Source: an uncultured Blautia sp. (GTDB lineage: Bacteria; Bacillota; Clostridia; Lachnospirales; Lachnospiraceae). Taken from it: a stretch of DNA of 64,000 nt. Location: assembly GCA_934424575.1 (NCBI GenBank), contig CAKRXU010000010.1, positions 1 to 64,000 of the forward strand. Reading direction: 5' to 3'. The notes under the pieces were generated by a model that was not told the origin of the DNA, did not search any database, and worked only from the letters and a program-made list of their open reading frames with translations. Below, piece by piece: positions 32,254 through 40,549 of the stretch. Every line of letters starts with the position of its first letter. Position 1 is the first letter of the stretch. The position numbers and the translations under genes are program-made.

Positions 32254-34500
32254 TTATATCCTTGGTTTGATGCCTTTGGTATCACGTTTTCCGAGGCGTA
32301 CTTTGTTCAGGGAGTACTCCTTGTCGTGGTAGGAGATCGCATATTCCTGATGACCTCCGAGAAGGTATGCATGCTCCAGATAGTCCCCGTCTACAAGCTT
32401 CATCCCACGCACGCCGAGAGCTGCTCTCTTGGCGGTGGAAATTTCCTGTTTGAGGAAACGGAGGAAATAGCCGCCGCTGCTCTGGAATACTACCTGCTCC
32501 ATCTCACCTGCACTGCCGACAAAAATAAGTTCGTCATCCTCGGCAAGTTTCGTGGATGCTATCGTTCTCTTGGTCACATCAAACTCAGCACCGTCAACCA
32601 GTTTACACATGGATGTCTTTGTCACAAAAAGGATTTGATCCTGTTTGATCTGTCCAAGCGGTGCCACATACAGCATCTGCTCCTGGCTGCTGTCATAGTT
32701 GCTTAAGTTGTCTACCGGTGTTCCCTTGTCTCTGAAACGTACCAGCGGAATATCGACTGCCTTAATCGTATGCATCTTGCCCTTGTCCGTAAAGATGCAG
32801 ATCTTGTCCGTGTTCATGCACAGGAATACGCAGCGGTTCTCATTGTGTGCTGCTTCTTTGTTTCGTTCATAGGCATTTTTGTCGATCAGCTTCATATAAC
32901 CAAAGCGGTCCATCAGGAAGCAAACTTCTGTCTCTTCCATCTTCTTCTCCTCGTAGACAGCTTCCTCGGCATTCTCGATGGAAGTACGGCGTTTGCTGCC
33001 GTATTCCTTCTTGATGCCGTCCAGTTCCCTGGTGATTACTGCTGCCATGGAGTCGTAATTATCCAGGATATCCTTGTATTCGGCAATATTCTTCATCGTC
33101 TCCTGATAGTCTGCCTGAAGTGCCTCGATCTCCAGTCCGATCAGCTTATAGAGACGCATATCCAGGATCGCACCTGCCTGCTTCTCTGTAAATTTGAGCT
33201 TTGAAGCGGCTTTCTCACTTGCCTTGGTCCTGAAGCGGATTCCTTCTGTCACGCCCTCTACCAGACATTTCTTGACCTGCTCACGGTTCTTGCTTCCGCG
33301 CAGGATCTCGATGATCAGGTCGATCACGTCACATGCCTTGATAAGACCTTCCTGGATCTCTCTCTTTTCCTGCTCTTTGTCAAGAAGGGTCCTGTATTTT
33401 CTTGTTGTGACATCAAACAGAAATTCCACATGGTGCTCGATGATCTGCTTAAGGCTTAATGTCTCCGGTCTGCCATCTGCAACCGCCAGCATATTTACAC
33501 CAAACGTATCCTCGAGACGTGTTTTCTTGTACAGCATGTTGGTAAGGTTCTCTACATCGGTGTCCTTCTTGAGCTCTAGAACGATACGGATCCCTTCTTT
33601 GGAAGACTGGTTGGAGATGTCCACGATGTCTGTAGTCTTCTTCGTCTCGACCAGGGATGCGACATCATTCAGGAATTTACCGATATTTGCTCCGAGCATC
33701 GTATACGGGATCTCTGTGATGACAAGCTGCTTCCTGCCGCCCTTGAGTTTCTCGATCTCTACTCTTCCACGGAGACGGATCTTGCCGGTTCCGCTCTCGT
33801 AGATCTTGCGGAGGTCATCCTTGTTAACCACAAGACCACCGGTCGGAAAATCCGGTCCTTTAATATAACGCATCAGTCCCTTGACACTGATCGTATTGTC
33901 CTTCATGTATGCCTTGACCGCATCTACGACTTCACCGAGATTATGCGGCGGGATGCTGGTCGCCATGCCGACTGCGATTCCCTCTGCACCATTCACCAGA
34001 ATATTCGGGATCTTGACAGGAAGAACCGACGGTTCTTTCTCTGTCTCATCAAAGTTCGGCACAAAATCAACAACATTCTTATCAAGGTCTCCAAGAAAAA
34101 CTTCCTGTGTCAGTTTCTCCAGACGTGCTTCTGTATAACGCATCGCCGCAGCGCCGTCGCCCTCGATGGAGCCGAAGTTTCCATGTCCGTCTACCAGGGT
34201 TCTGCCTTTCTTGAAATCCTGTGCCATAACGACCAGTGCATCATAGATGGAGCTGTCGCCGTGAGGATGATATTTACCCATTGTATCTCCGACGATACGG
34301 GCACATTTACGGTACGGGCGGTCATAGCGGATCCCGAGTTCATACATATCATATAAAGTTCTTCTCTGTACAGGCTTCAGACCATCTCTTACATCCGGGA
34401 GTGCTCGGGAGATGATAACGCTCATGGCATAATCGATATATGATTTCTGCATGATCTCCGAATAGTCTGTACGGATCACATTTTCCTGTTTTGTTTCCAT
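32254..34500 (-). CDS. parC: DNA topoisomerase IV subunit A (GyrA/ParC family)
   Basis: 748 residues. The active-site Tyr is Y122 in AAMRYTEARL. The quinolone-resistance region HPHGDSSIYDAL has S83 and D87, the usual wild-type residues. The C-terminal beta-propeller lacks the QRRGGKG GyrA-box, which separates gyrase from topoisomerase IV. It cuts and rejoins both strands to pass a second duplex, mainly unlinking daughter chromosomes. It lies 14 bp after parE. A second gyrase pair is expected elsewhere. Confidence 0.88.
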   Translation of the reverse strand: METKQENVIRTDYSEIMQKSYIDYAMSVIISRALPDVRDGLKPVQRRTLYDMYELGIRYDRPYRKCARIVGDTMGKYHPHGDSSIYDALVVMAQDFKKGRTLVDGHGNFGSIEGDGAAAMRYTEARLEKLTQEVFLGDLDKNVVDFVPNFDETEKEPSVLPVKIPNILVNGAEGIAVGMATSIPPHNLGEVVDAVKAYMKDNTISVKGLMRYIKGPDFPTGGLVVNKDDLRKIYESGTGKIRLRGRVEIEKLKGGRKQLVITEIPYTMLGANIGKFLNDVASLVETKKTTDIVDISNQSSKEGIRIVLELKKDTDVENLTNMLYKKTRLEDTFGVNMLAVADGRPETLSLKQIIEHHVEFLFDVTTRKYRTLLDKEQEKREIQEGLIKACDVIDLIIEILRGSKNREQVKKCLVEGVTEGIRFRTKASEKAASKLKFTEKQAGAILDMRLYKLIGLEIEALQADYQETMKNIAEYKDILDNYDSMAAVITRELDGIKKEYGSKRRTSIENAEEAVYEEKKMEETEVCFLMDRFGYMKLIDKNAYERNKEAAHNENRCVFLCMNTDKICIFTDKGKMHTIKAVDIPLVRFRDKGTPVDNLSNYDSSQEQMLYVAPLGQIKQDQILFVTKTSMCKLVDGAEFDVTKRTIASTKLAEDDELIFVGSAGEMEQVVFQSSGGYFLRFLKQEISTAKRAALGVRGMKLVDGDYLEHAYLLGGHQEYAISYHDKEYSLNKVRLGKRDTKGIKPRI

Positions 34501-34514
34501 AAAAAATCCCTTCC

Positions 34515-36452
34515 TTAGATGTCAAGTTCCGCGTCTGCTGCATGTTCATAAATGAACGCCTTACGCGGCGGTACTTCGCTTCCCATAAGAATCTCTGTCA
34601 CGCTGGATGCCAGACGCGCGTCCTCGATCTCCACACGCTTCATCCTTCTTGTCTCCGGGTTCAGCGTTGTCTCCCAGAGCTGTTCTGCATCCATCTCTCC
34701 AAGACCTTTGTATCGCTGGAGCGTAAAGCTGCCCGGTTTGTGCGCCTTACGGTATTTCTCCAGTGCCTTGTCGTCGTAAAGATATTCTTCCGGGCCTTTT
34801 TTCGGCATTGCCTTGTAGAGAGGCGGCATTGCGATATAGACATGCCCCTCATAGATCAGTTCCGGCATAAAACGATAAAACAGTGTCAGAAGAAGTGTCG
34901 AAATATGTGCACCATCGACATCGGCATCGGCCATGATCACGATCTTGTCATAACGGAGCTTGCTGATATCAAAGTCGTTGCCGTATCCTTCGGAAAAACC
35001 GCATCCAAACGCATTGATCATCGTCTTGATCTCTGCATTGGCAAGAACCTTGTCGATCGTTGCCTTCTCAACGTTGAGGATCTTACCACGGATCGGAAGG
35101 ATCGCCTGATAATTACGGTTTCTGGCTGTCTTGGCAGAACCGCCTGCGGAATCTCCCTCTACGATAAAGATCTCGCACTGGGACGGATCTTTCTTCTCAC
35201 AGTTGGCAAGCTTGCCATTGGAATCAAAGGAGTATTTCTGCTTCGTCAGAAGGTTTGTCTTGGCTCTCTCCTCGGTCTTACGGATCTTGGCTGCTTTCTC
35301 TGCACAGGAAAGGATCGCCTTGAGGGTCTCCAGATTTCGGTCAAAATAGAGGACCAGCTGCTCTCCCAGGACCTTGCCTGTCGCTTTGGCAGCATCCTGG
35401 TTGTCGAGTTTTGTCTTGGTCTGTCCTTCGAATCTCGGTGCAGGGTGTTTGATGGAAACGACTGCTGTCATTCCATTTCGGATATCGGCTCCTGTGAAGT
35501 TCGGGTCTTTGTCCTTGAGGACACCGATCTCTCGCGCATAGCTGTTCATGACAGTCGTAAAAGTTGTCTTAAATCCTGTCAGGTGTGTACCGCCCTCTGC
35601 ATTGTAGATGTTATTACAGAAGCCCAGGACATTCTCGCGGAAATCACTGGTGTACTGGAAAGCCACCTCTACCTGGATGCCGTCTGCCTCTCCCTTGAGG
35701 TAGACCGGCTCATGAAGTGCCTCAGAACTGTGGTTCAGATCACGGATGTATCCGATGATCCCCTCCGGCTCATGGTATTCCAGTTTCTCCGGCTCCGCAC
35801 CGCGCAGATCCTCGAAATAGATTGTCAGGGCAGGATTCAGGTATGCTGTCTCATGGAGACGGCTCTTGACCTCTGTTGCAGAGAAACGGGTCTTCTCAAA
35901 GATCTCCGGGTCCGGAAGGAAATTGATGCAGGTTCCGGTCGCCTTCGTGCGTCCAAGTTTCGGAAGAAGTCCTTCTTCCAATTCGATGGTCGGGATTCCC
36001 CTCTCATAATGGTCATGATGTACATATCCGTCTCTGCTGATCTTGATATCCAGATAAGTAGAAAGTGCGTTGACAACAGAAGAACCAACACCATGAAGAC
36101 CGCCGCTGGTCTTGTATGCAGCATTGTCAAACTTACCGCCCGCATGCAGGGTCGTAAAGACAAGTCGCTCTGCGGACATTCCTTTTTCATGCATATCTAC
36201 CGGGATTCCTCGTCCGTTATCGATTACGGTAGCGGAACCGTCCTTCTCCAGTGTCACATGGATCTCACTGCAATATCCGGCAAGGTGCTCATCTACTGCA
36301 TTGTCTACGATCTCATAGATCAGATGATTCAGTCCCTTGCGGGATACACTTCCAATATACATACCCGGTCGTTTCCGGACTGCTTCCAGTCCTTCCAGAA
36401 CCGAGATACTGCCAGCATCATAGGTTTGCTTTTTTGCCATGGGTATATTCAT
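34515..36452 (-). CDS. parE: DNA topoisomerase IV subunit B (GyrB/ParE family)
   Basis: 645 residues. GHKL ATPase motifs are EIVDNAVDEHLAGYC, IDNGRGIPVDMHEKG and TSGGLHGVGSSVVNALS. The TOPRIM domain has VEGDSAGGSAKTARNRNYQA and IMADADVDGAHI, and the C-terminus has YKGLGEMDAEQLWETTLNP. It supplies ATP-driven gating for ParC. The start is either the ATG at 36452 or the one at 36440 (MAKKQTYDAG); spacing to AAAGGA is poor for both. It lies just after the solo palindrome at 36486. Confidence 0.9.
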   Translation of the reverse strand: MNIPMAKKQTYDAGSISVLEGLEAVRKRPGMYIGSVSRKGLNHLIYEIVDNAVDEHLAGYCSEIHVTLEKDGSATVIDNGRGIPVDMHEKGMSAERLVFTTLHAGGKFDNAAYKTSGGLHGVGSSVVNALSTYLDIKISRDGYVHHDHYERGIPTIELEEGLLPKLGRTKATGTCINFLPDPEIFEKTRFSATEVKSRLHETAYLNPALTIYFEDLRGAEPEKLEYHEPEGIIGYIRDLNHSSEALHEPVYLKGEADGIQVEVAFQYTSDFRENVLGFCNNIYNAEGGTHLTGFKTTFTTVMNSYAREIGVLKDKDPNFTGADIRNGMTAVVSIKHPAPRFEGQTKTKLDNQDAAKATGKVLGEQLVLYFDRNLETLKAILSCAEKAAKIRKTEERAKTNLLTKQKYSFDSNGKLANCEKKDPSQCEIFIVEGDSAGGSAKTARNRNYQAILPIRGKILNVEKATIDKVLANAEIKTMINAFGCGFSEGYGNDFDISKLRYDKIVIMADADVDGAHISTLLLTLFYRFMPELIYEGHVYIAMPPLYKAMPKKGPEEYLYDDKALEKYRKAHKPGSFTLQRYKGLGEMDAEQLWETTLNPETRRMKRVEIEDARLASSVTEILMGSEVPPRKAFIYEHAADAELDI

Positions 36453-36485
36453 TTCCTTTCTTATGCTCCATGCGGAGCCTGATAG

Positions 36486-36512
36486 TTACTGTTCACTCCG
36501 TTCACAGTAACG
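36486..36512. repeat. Solo 27-bp palindromic repeat
   Basis: GTTACTG and CAGTAAC arms around TTCACTCCGTTCA, identical but for one base to the left end of the 144-bp repeat at 38237 and closely similar to 1260-1286 (inverted). It stands alone in the upstream region of parE. Confidence 0.75.
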
Positions 36513-36605
36513 CCTGATACTCAAACATTTGTTCTATATCATACCGTATCCTTCTGAATTTTTCAAGACAGTTTTTGGGGATTCGATATTCTTCGATAGA
36601 TTTGG

Positions 36606-36638
36606 AAAAAAAAATAACCAGAGAAAACTCTGATTATT
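36606..36638 (-). terminator. Terminator of the tRNA-Glu transcript
   Basis: CAGAG/CTCTG with outer AATAA/TTATT forms the stem; on the minus strand it runs into TTTTTTTTT. It follows the second tRNA-Glu by 7 bp. Confidence 0.8.
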
Positions 36639-36644
36639 CTTAAG

Positions 36645-36716
36645 CAGCCAGTACGGGAATCGAACCCGTGTTTTCGCCGTGAGAGGGCGACGTCTTAACC
36701 CCTTGACCAACTGGCC
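36645..36716 (-). tRNA. tRNA-Glu (anticodon CTC)
   Basis: 72 nt on the minus strand. Acceptor arms are GGCCAGT and ACTGGCT (one G-U), the anticodon stem is TCGCC/GGCGA around CTCTCAC, and the T-loop is GGTTCGATTCC. No CCA is encoded. It is identical to the copy at 36794, and together they seem to form one transcript. Confidence 0.93.
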
Positions 36717-36793
36717 ACGCTGCTCTGTCGATTCCTCATTCTCACCTCGACAGATGTATATGTAGTTTGATTCGAGAAGTGAAACTTCTCAAG

Positions 36794-36865
36794 CAGCCAG
36801 TACGGGAATCGAACCCGTGTTTTCGCCGTGAGAGGGCGACGTCTTAACCCCTTGACCAACTGGCC
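36794..36865 (-). tRNA. tRNA-Glu (anticodon CTC)
   Basis: 72 nt, identical to the tRNA at 36645-36716, 77 bp apart, so a tandem duplication. The loop CTCTCAC gives anticodon CTC, reading GAG. It lies first in the transcript. Confidence 0.93.
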
Positions 36866-36964
36866 ATGCTGCTCTGTCGATCTCTGTTCGCAACCGACTT
36901 GCTTAGTATATACCAGTGTTTTCAAAAATGCAAGTACTTTTTTTAATTTTTTTAAATTTTTTTG

Positions 36965-37017
36965 AAAAACTGAAAAACAGGGCTGTTTTCCGCATGAAAC
37001 TGCGGCAGCAGCCCTGT
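36965..37017 (-). terminator. Terminator of the PTS-EIIC-like gene
   Basis: ACAGGGCTG pairs with CAGCCCTGT, with an inner CCGC/GCGG stem, followed on the minus strand by TTTTTCAGTTTTTC. Confidence 0.82.
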
Positions 37018-37052
37018 CCTCTTTCATTCAGATGATCTGTATCCTGCGCAGA

Positions 37053-38189
37053 TCAGCCAAGATCGATCTTGAGATCTCCTGGCTTAATGATTCCTTTTGC
37101 ACGGAAGATCCTGCCGATCACCCAGGTAATGAGTAATGGAAGCACAAAACAGATCAGGATCATTCCGACCCAGTCAAACGCTCCCGTTGTATATCCTTCC
37201 GGCATCTGTGCCCATCCTGTGATCACGCCGATCGGTCCTACCAGACCGGAAGTTCCCATTCCGGATGAGATCGCAGGGCCATTGTTCCGCATATGGAACA
37301 CGCAGGTGGCGATCGGTCCGGTGATCGCAGAAGTGATGACCGGTGGAAGCCAGAGGACTGGTTTTTTCATCAGGTTCGGAACCTGGAGCATGGAAGTTCC
37401 CAGTCCCTGTGCAACAAACCCGCCAATCCCGTTATCTGGAAAGCTCAAGATCGCGAAACCGAGCATATGTGCACAGCATCCTGCAGTTGCTGCTCCGCCT
37501 GCCAGTGCCAGTCCGTTCCAGACTTCCATTGTCACGCTGCCATCTGCAATACCGGCAAGGACTGCCCCGCCGCTGATGCCGATCGCGGCGCAGATCGCAG
37601 CAGAACTGATCGGAAGTGTCAGGACAACTCCGACTACTACCGATACGATGATCCCCATCCAGAACGGTCTTAGATCTGTTGCCCATCCGATAAAGGAACC
37701 AAGTGCATCGCAGACACTCTTGCATACAGGTGCCAGAACCATCGCCAGAACTACACCGACGATCACGGTGACTGCCGGTGTCACGATGATGTCGATCTTG
37801 GTCTCCTTGGAAACCAGTTTTCCGATCTCACAGGTGATGACTGCCACAAAAAATACTGCCAGTGGTCCGCCGGAACCGCCGATCGCATTGCAGGCGGCTC
37901 CTACCGCACACAAGGAATACATGACCAGCGGCGGCGCCTGAAGCGCATGACCGATCGCAAGTGCCATCGCAGCACCTGTCACACTGGTCGCATAACCACC
38001 GATCTCCAGAAGCTTCTCTGAAACGAAACTTCCCGGGCATACATTCTGCCCTATAGTGTTGATGATCGTACCGATCAGAAGTGACGCAAAAAGTCCCAGT
38101 GCCATGGAACCCATCGCATCGATCCCGTAGCGTTTGAACGATATGATCACGTTCTTCCGCTTCAGAAAGCTTTGTTTTTCGTTGCTCAT
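37053..38189 (-). CDS. PTS transporter subunit IIC-like membrane protein (PTS_EIIC_2 family)
   Basis: 378 residues with about nine or ten hydrophobic segments and Gly-rich turns (SMALGLFASLLIGTIINTIG, ATSVTGAAMALAIGHALQAP, GISGGAVLAGIADG). The lengths and GPIATCVFHMRNNGPAISSG fit the PTS_EIIC_2 family of integral membrane components. No IIA or IIB domain is fused or adjacent, so either partners are encoded elsewhere or the protein acts on its own. Substrate unknown. It is monocistronic with GAGGGGAAA ahead of the ATG and a terminator behind. Confidence 0.78.
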   Translation of the reverse strand: MSNEKQSFLKRKNVIISFKRYGIDAMGSMALGLFASLLIGTIINTIGQNVCPGSFVSEKLLEIGGYATSVTGAAMALAIGHALQAPPLVMYSLCAVGAACNAIGGSGGPLAVFFVAVITCEIGKLVSKETKIDIIVTPAVTVIVGVVLAMVLAPVCKSVCDALGSFIGWATDLRPFWMGIIVSVVVGVVLTLPISSAAICAAIGISGGAVLAGIADGSVTMEVWNGLALAGGAATAGCCAHMLGFAILSFPDNGIGGFVAQGLGTSMLQVPNLMKKPVLWLPPVITSAITGPIATCVFHMRNNGPAISSGMGTSGLVGPIGVITGWAQMPEGYTTGAFDWVGMILICFVLPLLITWVIGRIFRAKGIIKPGDLKIDLG

Positions 38190-38236
38190 AATCTCTTTCC
38201 CCTCGTAAAGTTTATTTGTTATCCAGAACTTTTTAT

Positions 38237-38380
38237 GTTACTGTTCACTCCGTTCACAGCAACTTGGTCAAAATGCATTCCAAATCACCTTCGGTGATGG
38301 CATTTTGCCCCGTATGTCTCGGGATTTTGCCATTATTCATGGCAAAACACCTCGCGGGATACTACCTGTGAACAGTTACC
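38237..38380 (+). repeat. 144-bp structured intergenic repeat, copy 2 (most complete)
   Basis: It starts with GTTACTGTTCAC and ends GTGAACAGTTACC, an 11-of-12 terminal inverted repeat. Inside are the CAAAATGC/GCATTTTG compound hairpin with TCACC-TTC-GGTGA, TGTCTCGGGA, a TTTTGCCAT/ATGGCAAAA hairpin and CACCTCGCGGGATA. Very similar to 26771-26913 and to the inverse of 45923-46067. It begins 3 bp after the ppk stop on the leftward-reading strand. Confidence 0.9.
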
Positions 38381-38383
38381 TTT

Positions 38384-40537
38384 TTATTCTTCCGGATCTT
38401 TGACCGGTTCTGCCGGGATGAACACTCTGGAATGGTTTTTCTCGGCTTTTTTCTGTTTTTTTGCTTTTTTCTGTGCTTCTGCGCAGAATTCCATCTGAGA
38501 ATTGATGAGAGTCTTACCTCTCTTATCCTGTTTCTCATACGTTCCATCCGGCTGAAGCAGATGTGCCTTTACATTGTCGCGGAATTCCAGATCCAGGATG
38601 TGCTTGATCTCTTTCTTGATCTGCTCATCCTCTACCGGGAACACGATCTCGACACGACGGTCCAGATTTCGCGGCATCCAGTCCGCACTTCCCATATAGA
38701 TCTCCTCAGCTCCGCCATTCTGGAAGTAAAAGATCCTGCTGTGTTCCAGAAATTCTCCGACGATGGAGCGCACATGAATGTTTTCGCTCACTCCCGGGAT
38801 TCCCACTTTCATACAGCAGATGCCTCGTACCAGAAGATAGATCTGTACACCGCAGGAAGAAGCATGATAAAGAGCTGAAATGATCGCCGGATCGCACAGT
38901 GAGTTCATCTTGGCAACGATGCATGCCGGAAGGCCCTGTTTCGCATGTTCTGCTTCTCTCTCGATCATCTGCAGGAAACGGTTTTTCATCCAGATCGGTG
39001 CCACGATCAGACGATTCCAGCGTTTCGGCTCAGAATAGCCGGAAAGCATGTTGAACGCAGCAGTCGCATCCTCTCCGAAACGTTCGTCGCAGGTAAAGAT
39101 ACCGCAGTCTGTATAAAGTTTGGCTGTGGAATCGTTGTAGTTACCGGTTGCCAGATGCACATAACGGCGAATCCCAGTCTCTTCTCTTCGAACGACCAGA
39201 GTGATCTTGCTGTGTGTCTTGAGGCCGACAAGACCGTAGATAACATGGCAGCCGGCTTTTTCGAGCATTTTTGCCCAGACGATGTTGTTTTCCTCGTCGA
39301 ATCTGGCCTTCAGTTCCACCAGTACAGAAACCTGTTTGCCGTTTTCTGCTGCCTGTGCAAGTGCTGCGATGATCGGTGAATGGCCGCTGACGCGGTAAAG
39401 AGTCTGCTTGATTGCGAGGACACCAGGATCCTTCGCTGCCTGGCGTACGAAATCTACGACCGGGTCAAAGCTCATATATGGATGATGCAGGAAGACATCT
39501 CCCTCGCGGATCACCTCAAAGATATCCTTGTCATTCTGGAACTGCGGCACAGGTGCCGGTATATGTTTCGGGCTCTTGTACTCGTCGAAACCTTCCAGTC
39601 CATAAAGTTTCATCAGCATGGTAAGATCCAGAGGTCCATTGATGCTGTAAATGTCTGCTTCCTTAATCTCAAATTCCTTCTTAAGGATATCAAGAAGACG
39701 TTCGTCCATCTTTTCTTCTGCCTCAAGACGGATGACCTCGCCCCACTGACGTTTCTTGAGCTGTTTCTGGATCTCTACGAGAAGGTCCTCTGCCTCATCT
39801 TCGTCGATCGTGAGGTCAGCATTACGCATGATACGGTACGGATGCGCGCAGACAACATCATTGCTCAGGAAAAGCTTGCCGATGTTGCGCTCAATGATCT
39901 CTTCCAGAAGGATCACGGTACGGTCGCCTTTTTTGGCGGAAGGAATCTCTACGATCCTTGGAAGTACGGACGGAACCTGAACGGTTGCAAATTCCAGCTC
40001 TTTGGTGTGCTTTTTGTTATTTTTCTTGGCGATCAGTGCGCCGATATTCAGAGTCTTGTTGCGGATCAGCGGAAATGGTCTGGAAGAATCCATAGCCATC
40101 GGAGTCAGTACCGGATACACATTATCCTCGAAATAACGGTCAACAAATTCCTGCTGTTTCTGGTTCAGAGCCTCATGCTCTGCGATCAGGTGAAGTCCCA
40201 CTTTCTCAAGTGCCGGAAGGACAGAGCGGTTGAAGGTGCTGTACTGCACTTTTACGAGTTCATGTGTCTGTTTGCTGATCTCACGGAGCTGTTCTTCGGA
40301 GGTCATTCCTGCGATATCCTTTTTCTTATAGCCTGCATGCACCTGATCCTTGAGGGATGCGACACGGACCATAAAAAACTCATCCAAGTTTGAAGAGGTG
40401 ATGCTTAAGAATTTCAGTCTTTCAAACAGAGGAAGTGATTTGTCTCTCGCTTCGCTTAAGACTCTCTCGTCGAATTTCAGCCAGCTTAATTCCCTGTTTA
40501 CATAGTATTCCGGTTTTTCAAATTTACTTAAATCCAT
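38384..40537 (-). CDS. ppk: Polyphosphate kinase
   Basis: 717 residues, PPK1 family. The N-terminal block is YVNRELSWLKFDERVL, then TSSNLDEFFMVRVASLKDQV. The catalytic core has DVFLHHPYMSFDPVVDF, KQTLYRVSGHSPII and GLKTHSKITLVVRRE, whose His is expected to be phosphorylated, and the second HKD-like part has CDPAIISALYHAS and DWMPRNLDRRVEI. It makes polyphosphate from ATP. The last about 30 residues are a Lys-rich then acidic tail beyond the usual end. It follows the exopolyphosphatase gene by 12 bp, so synthesis and breakdown are co-expressed. Confidence 0.96.
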   Translation of the reverse strand: MDLSKFEKPEYYVNRELSWLKFDERVLSEARDKSLPLFERLKFLSITSSNLDEFFMVRVASLKDQVHAGYKKKDIAGMTSEEQLREISKQTHELVKVQYSTFNRSVLPALEKVGLHLIAEHEALNQKQQEFVDRYFEDNVYPVLTPMAMDSSRPFPLIRNKTLNIGALIAKKNNKKHTKELEFATVQVPSVLPRIVEIPSAKKGDRTVILLEEIIERNIGKLFLSNDVVCAHPYRIMRNADLTIDEDEAEDLLVEIQKQLKKRQWGEVIRLEAEEKMDERLLDILKKEFEIKEADIYSINGPLDLTMLMKLYGLEGFDEYKSPKHIPAPVPQFQNDKDIFEVIREGDVFLHHPYMSFDPVVDFVRQAAKDPGVLAIKQTLYRVSGHSPIIAALAQAAENGKQVSVLVELKARFDEENNIVWAKMLEKAGCHVIYGLVGLKTHSKITLVVRREETGIRRYVHLATGNYNDSTAKLYTDCGIFTCDERFGEDATAAFNMLSGYSEPKRWNRLIVAPIWMKNRFLQMIEREAEHAKQGLPACIVAKMNSLCDPAIISALYHASSCGVQIYLLVRGICCMKVGIPGVSENIHVRSIVGEFLEHSRIFYFQNGGAEEIYMGSADWMPRNLDRRVEIVFPVEDEQIKKEIKHILDLEFRDNVKAHLLQPDGTYEKQDKRGKTLINSQMEFCAEAQKKAKKQKKAEKNHSRVFIPAEPVKDPEE

Positions 40538-40549
40538 ATTTTTCCTCCT

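Noticed and set aside
34542..36482. A 646-codon open frame on the + strand opposite parE
   Set aside because: Antisense to a well-supported gene, no ribosome binding site, Cys/Leu/Arg-rich composition typical of shadows. Similar long shadows at 16755-17975, 21733-22911 and 42079-43326 were rejected for the same reason.
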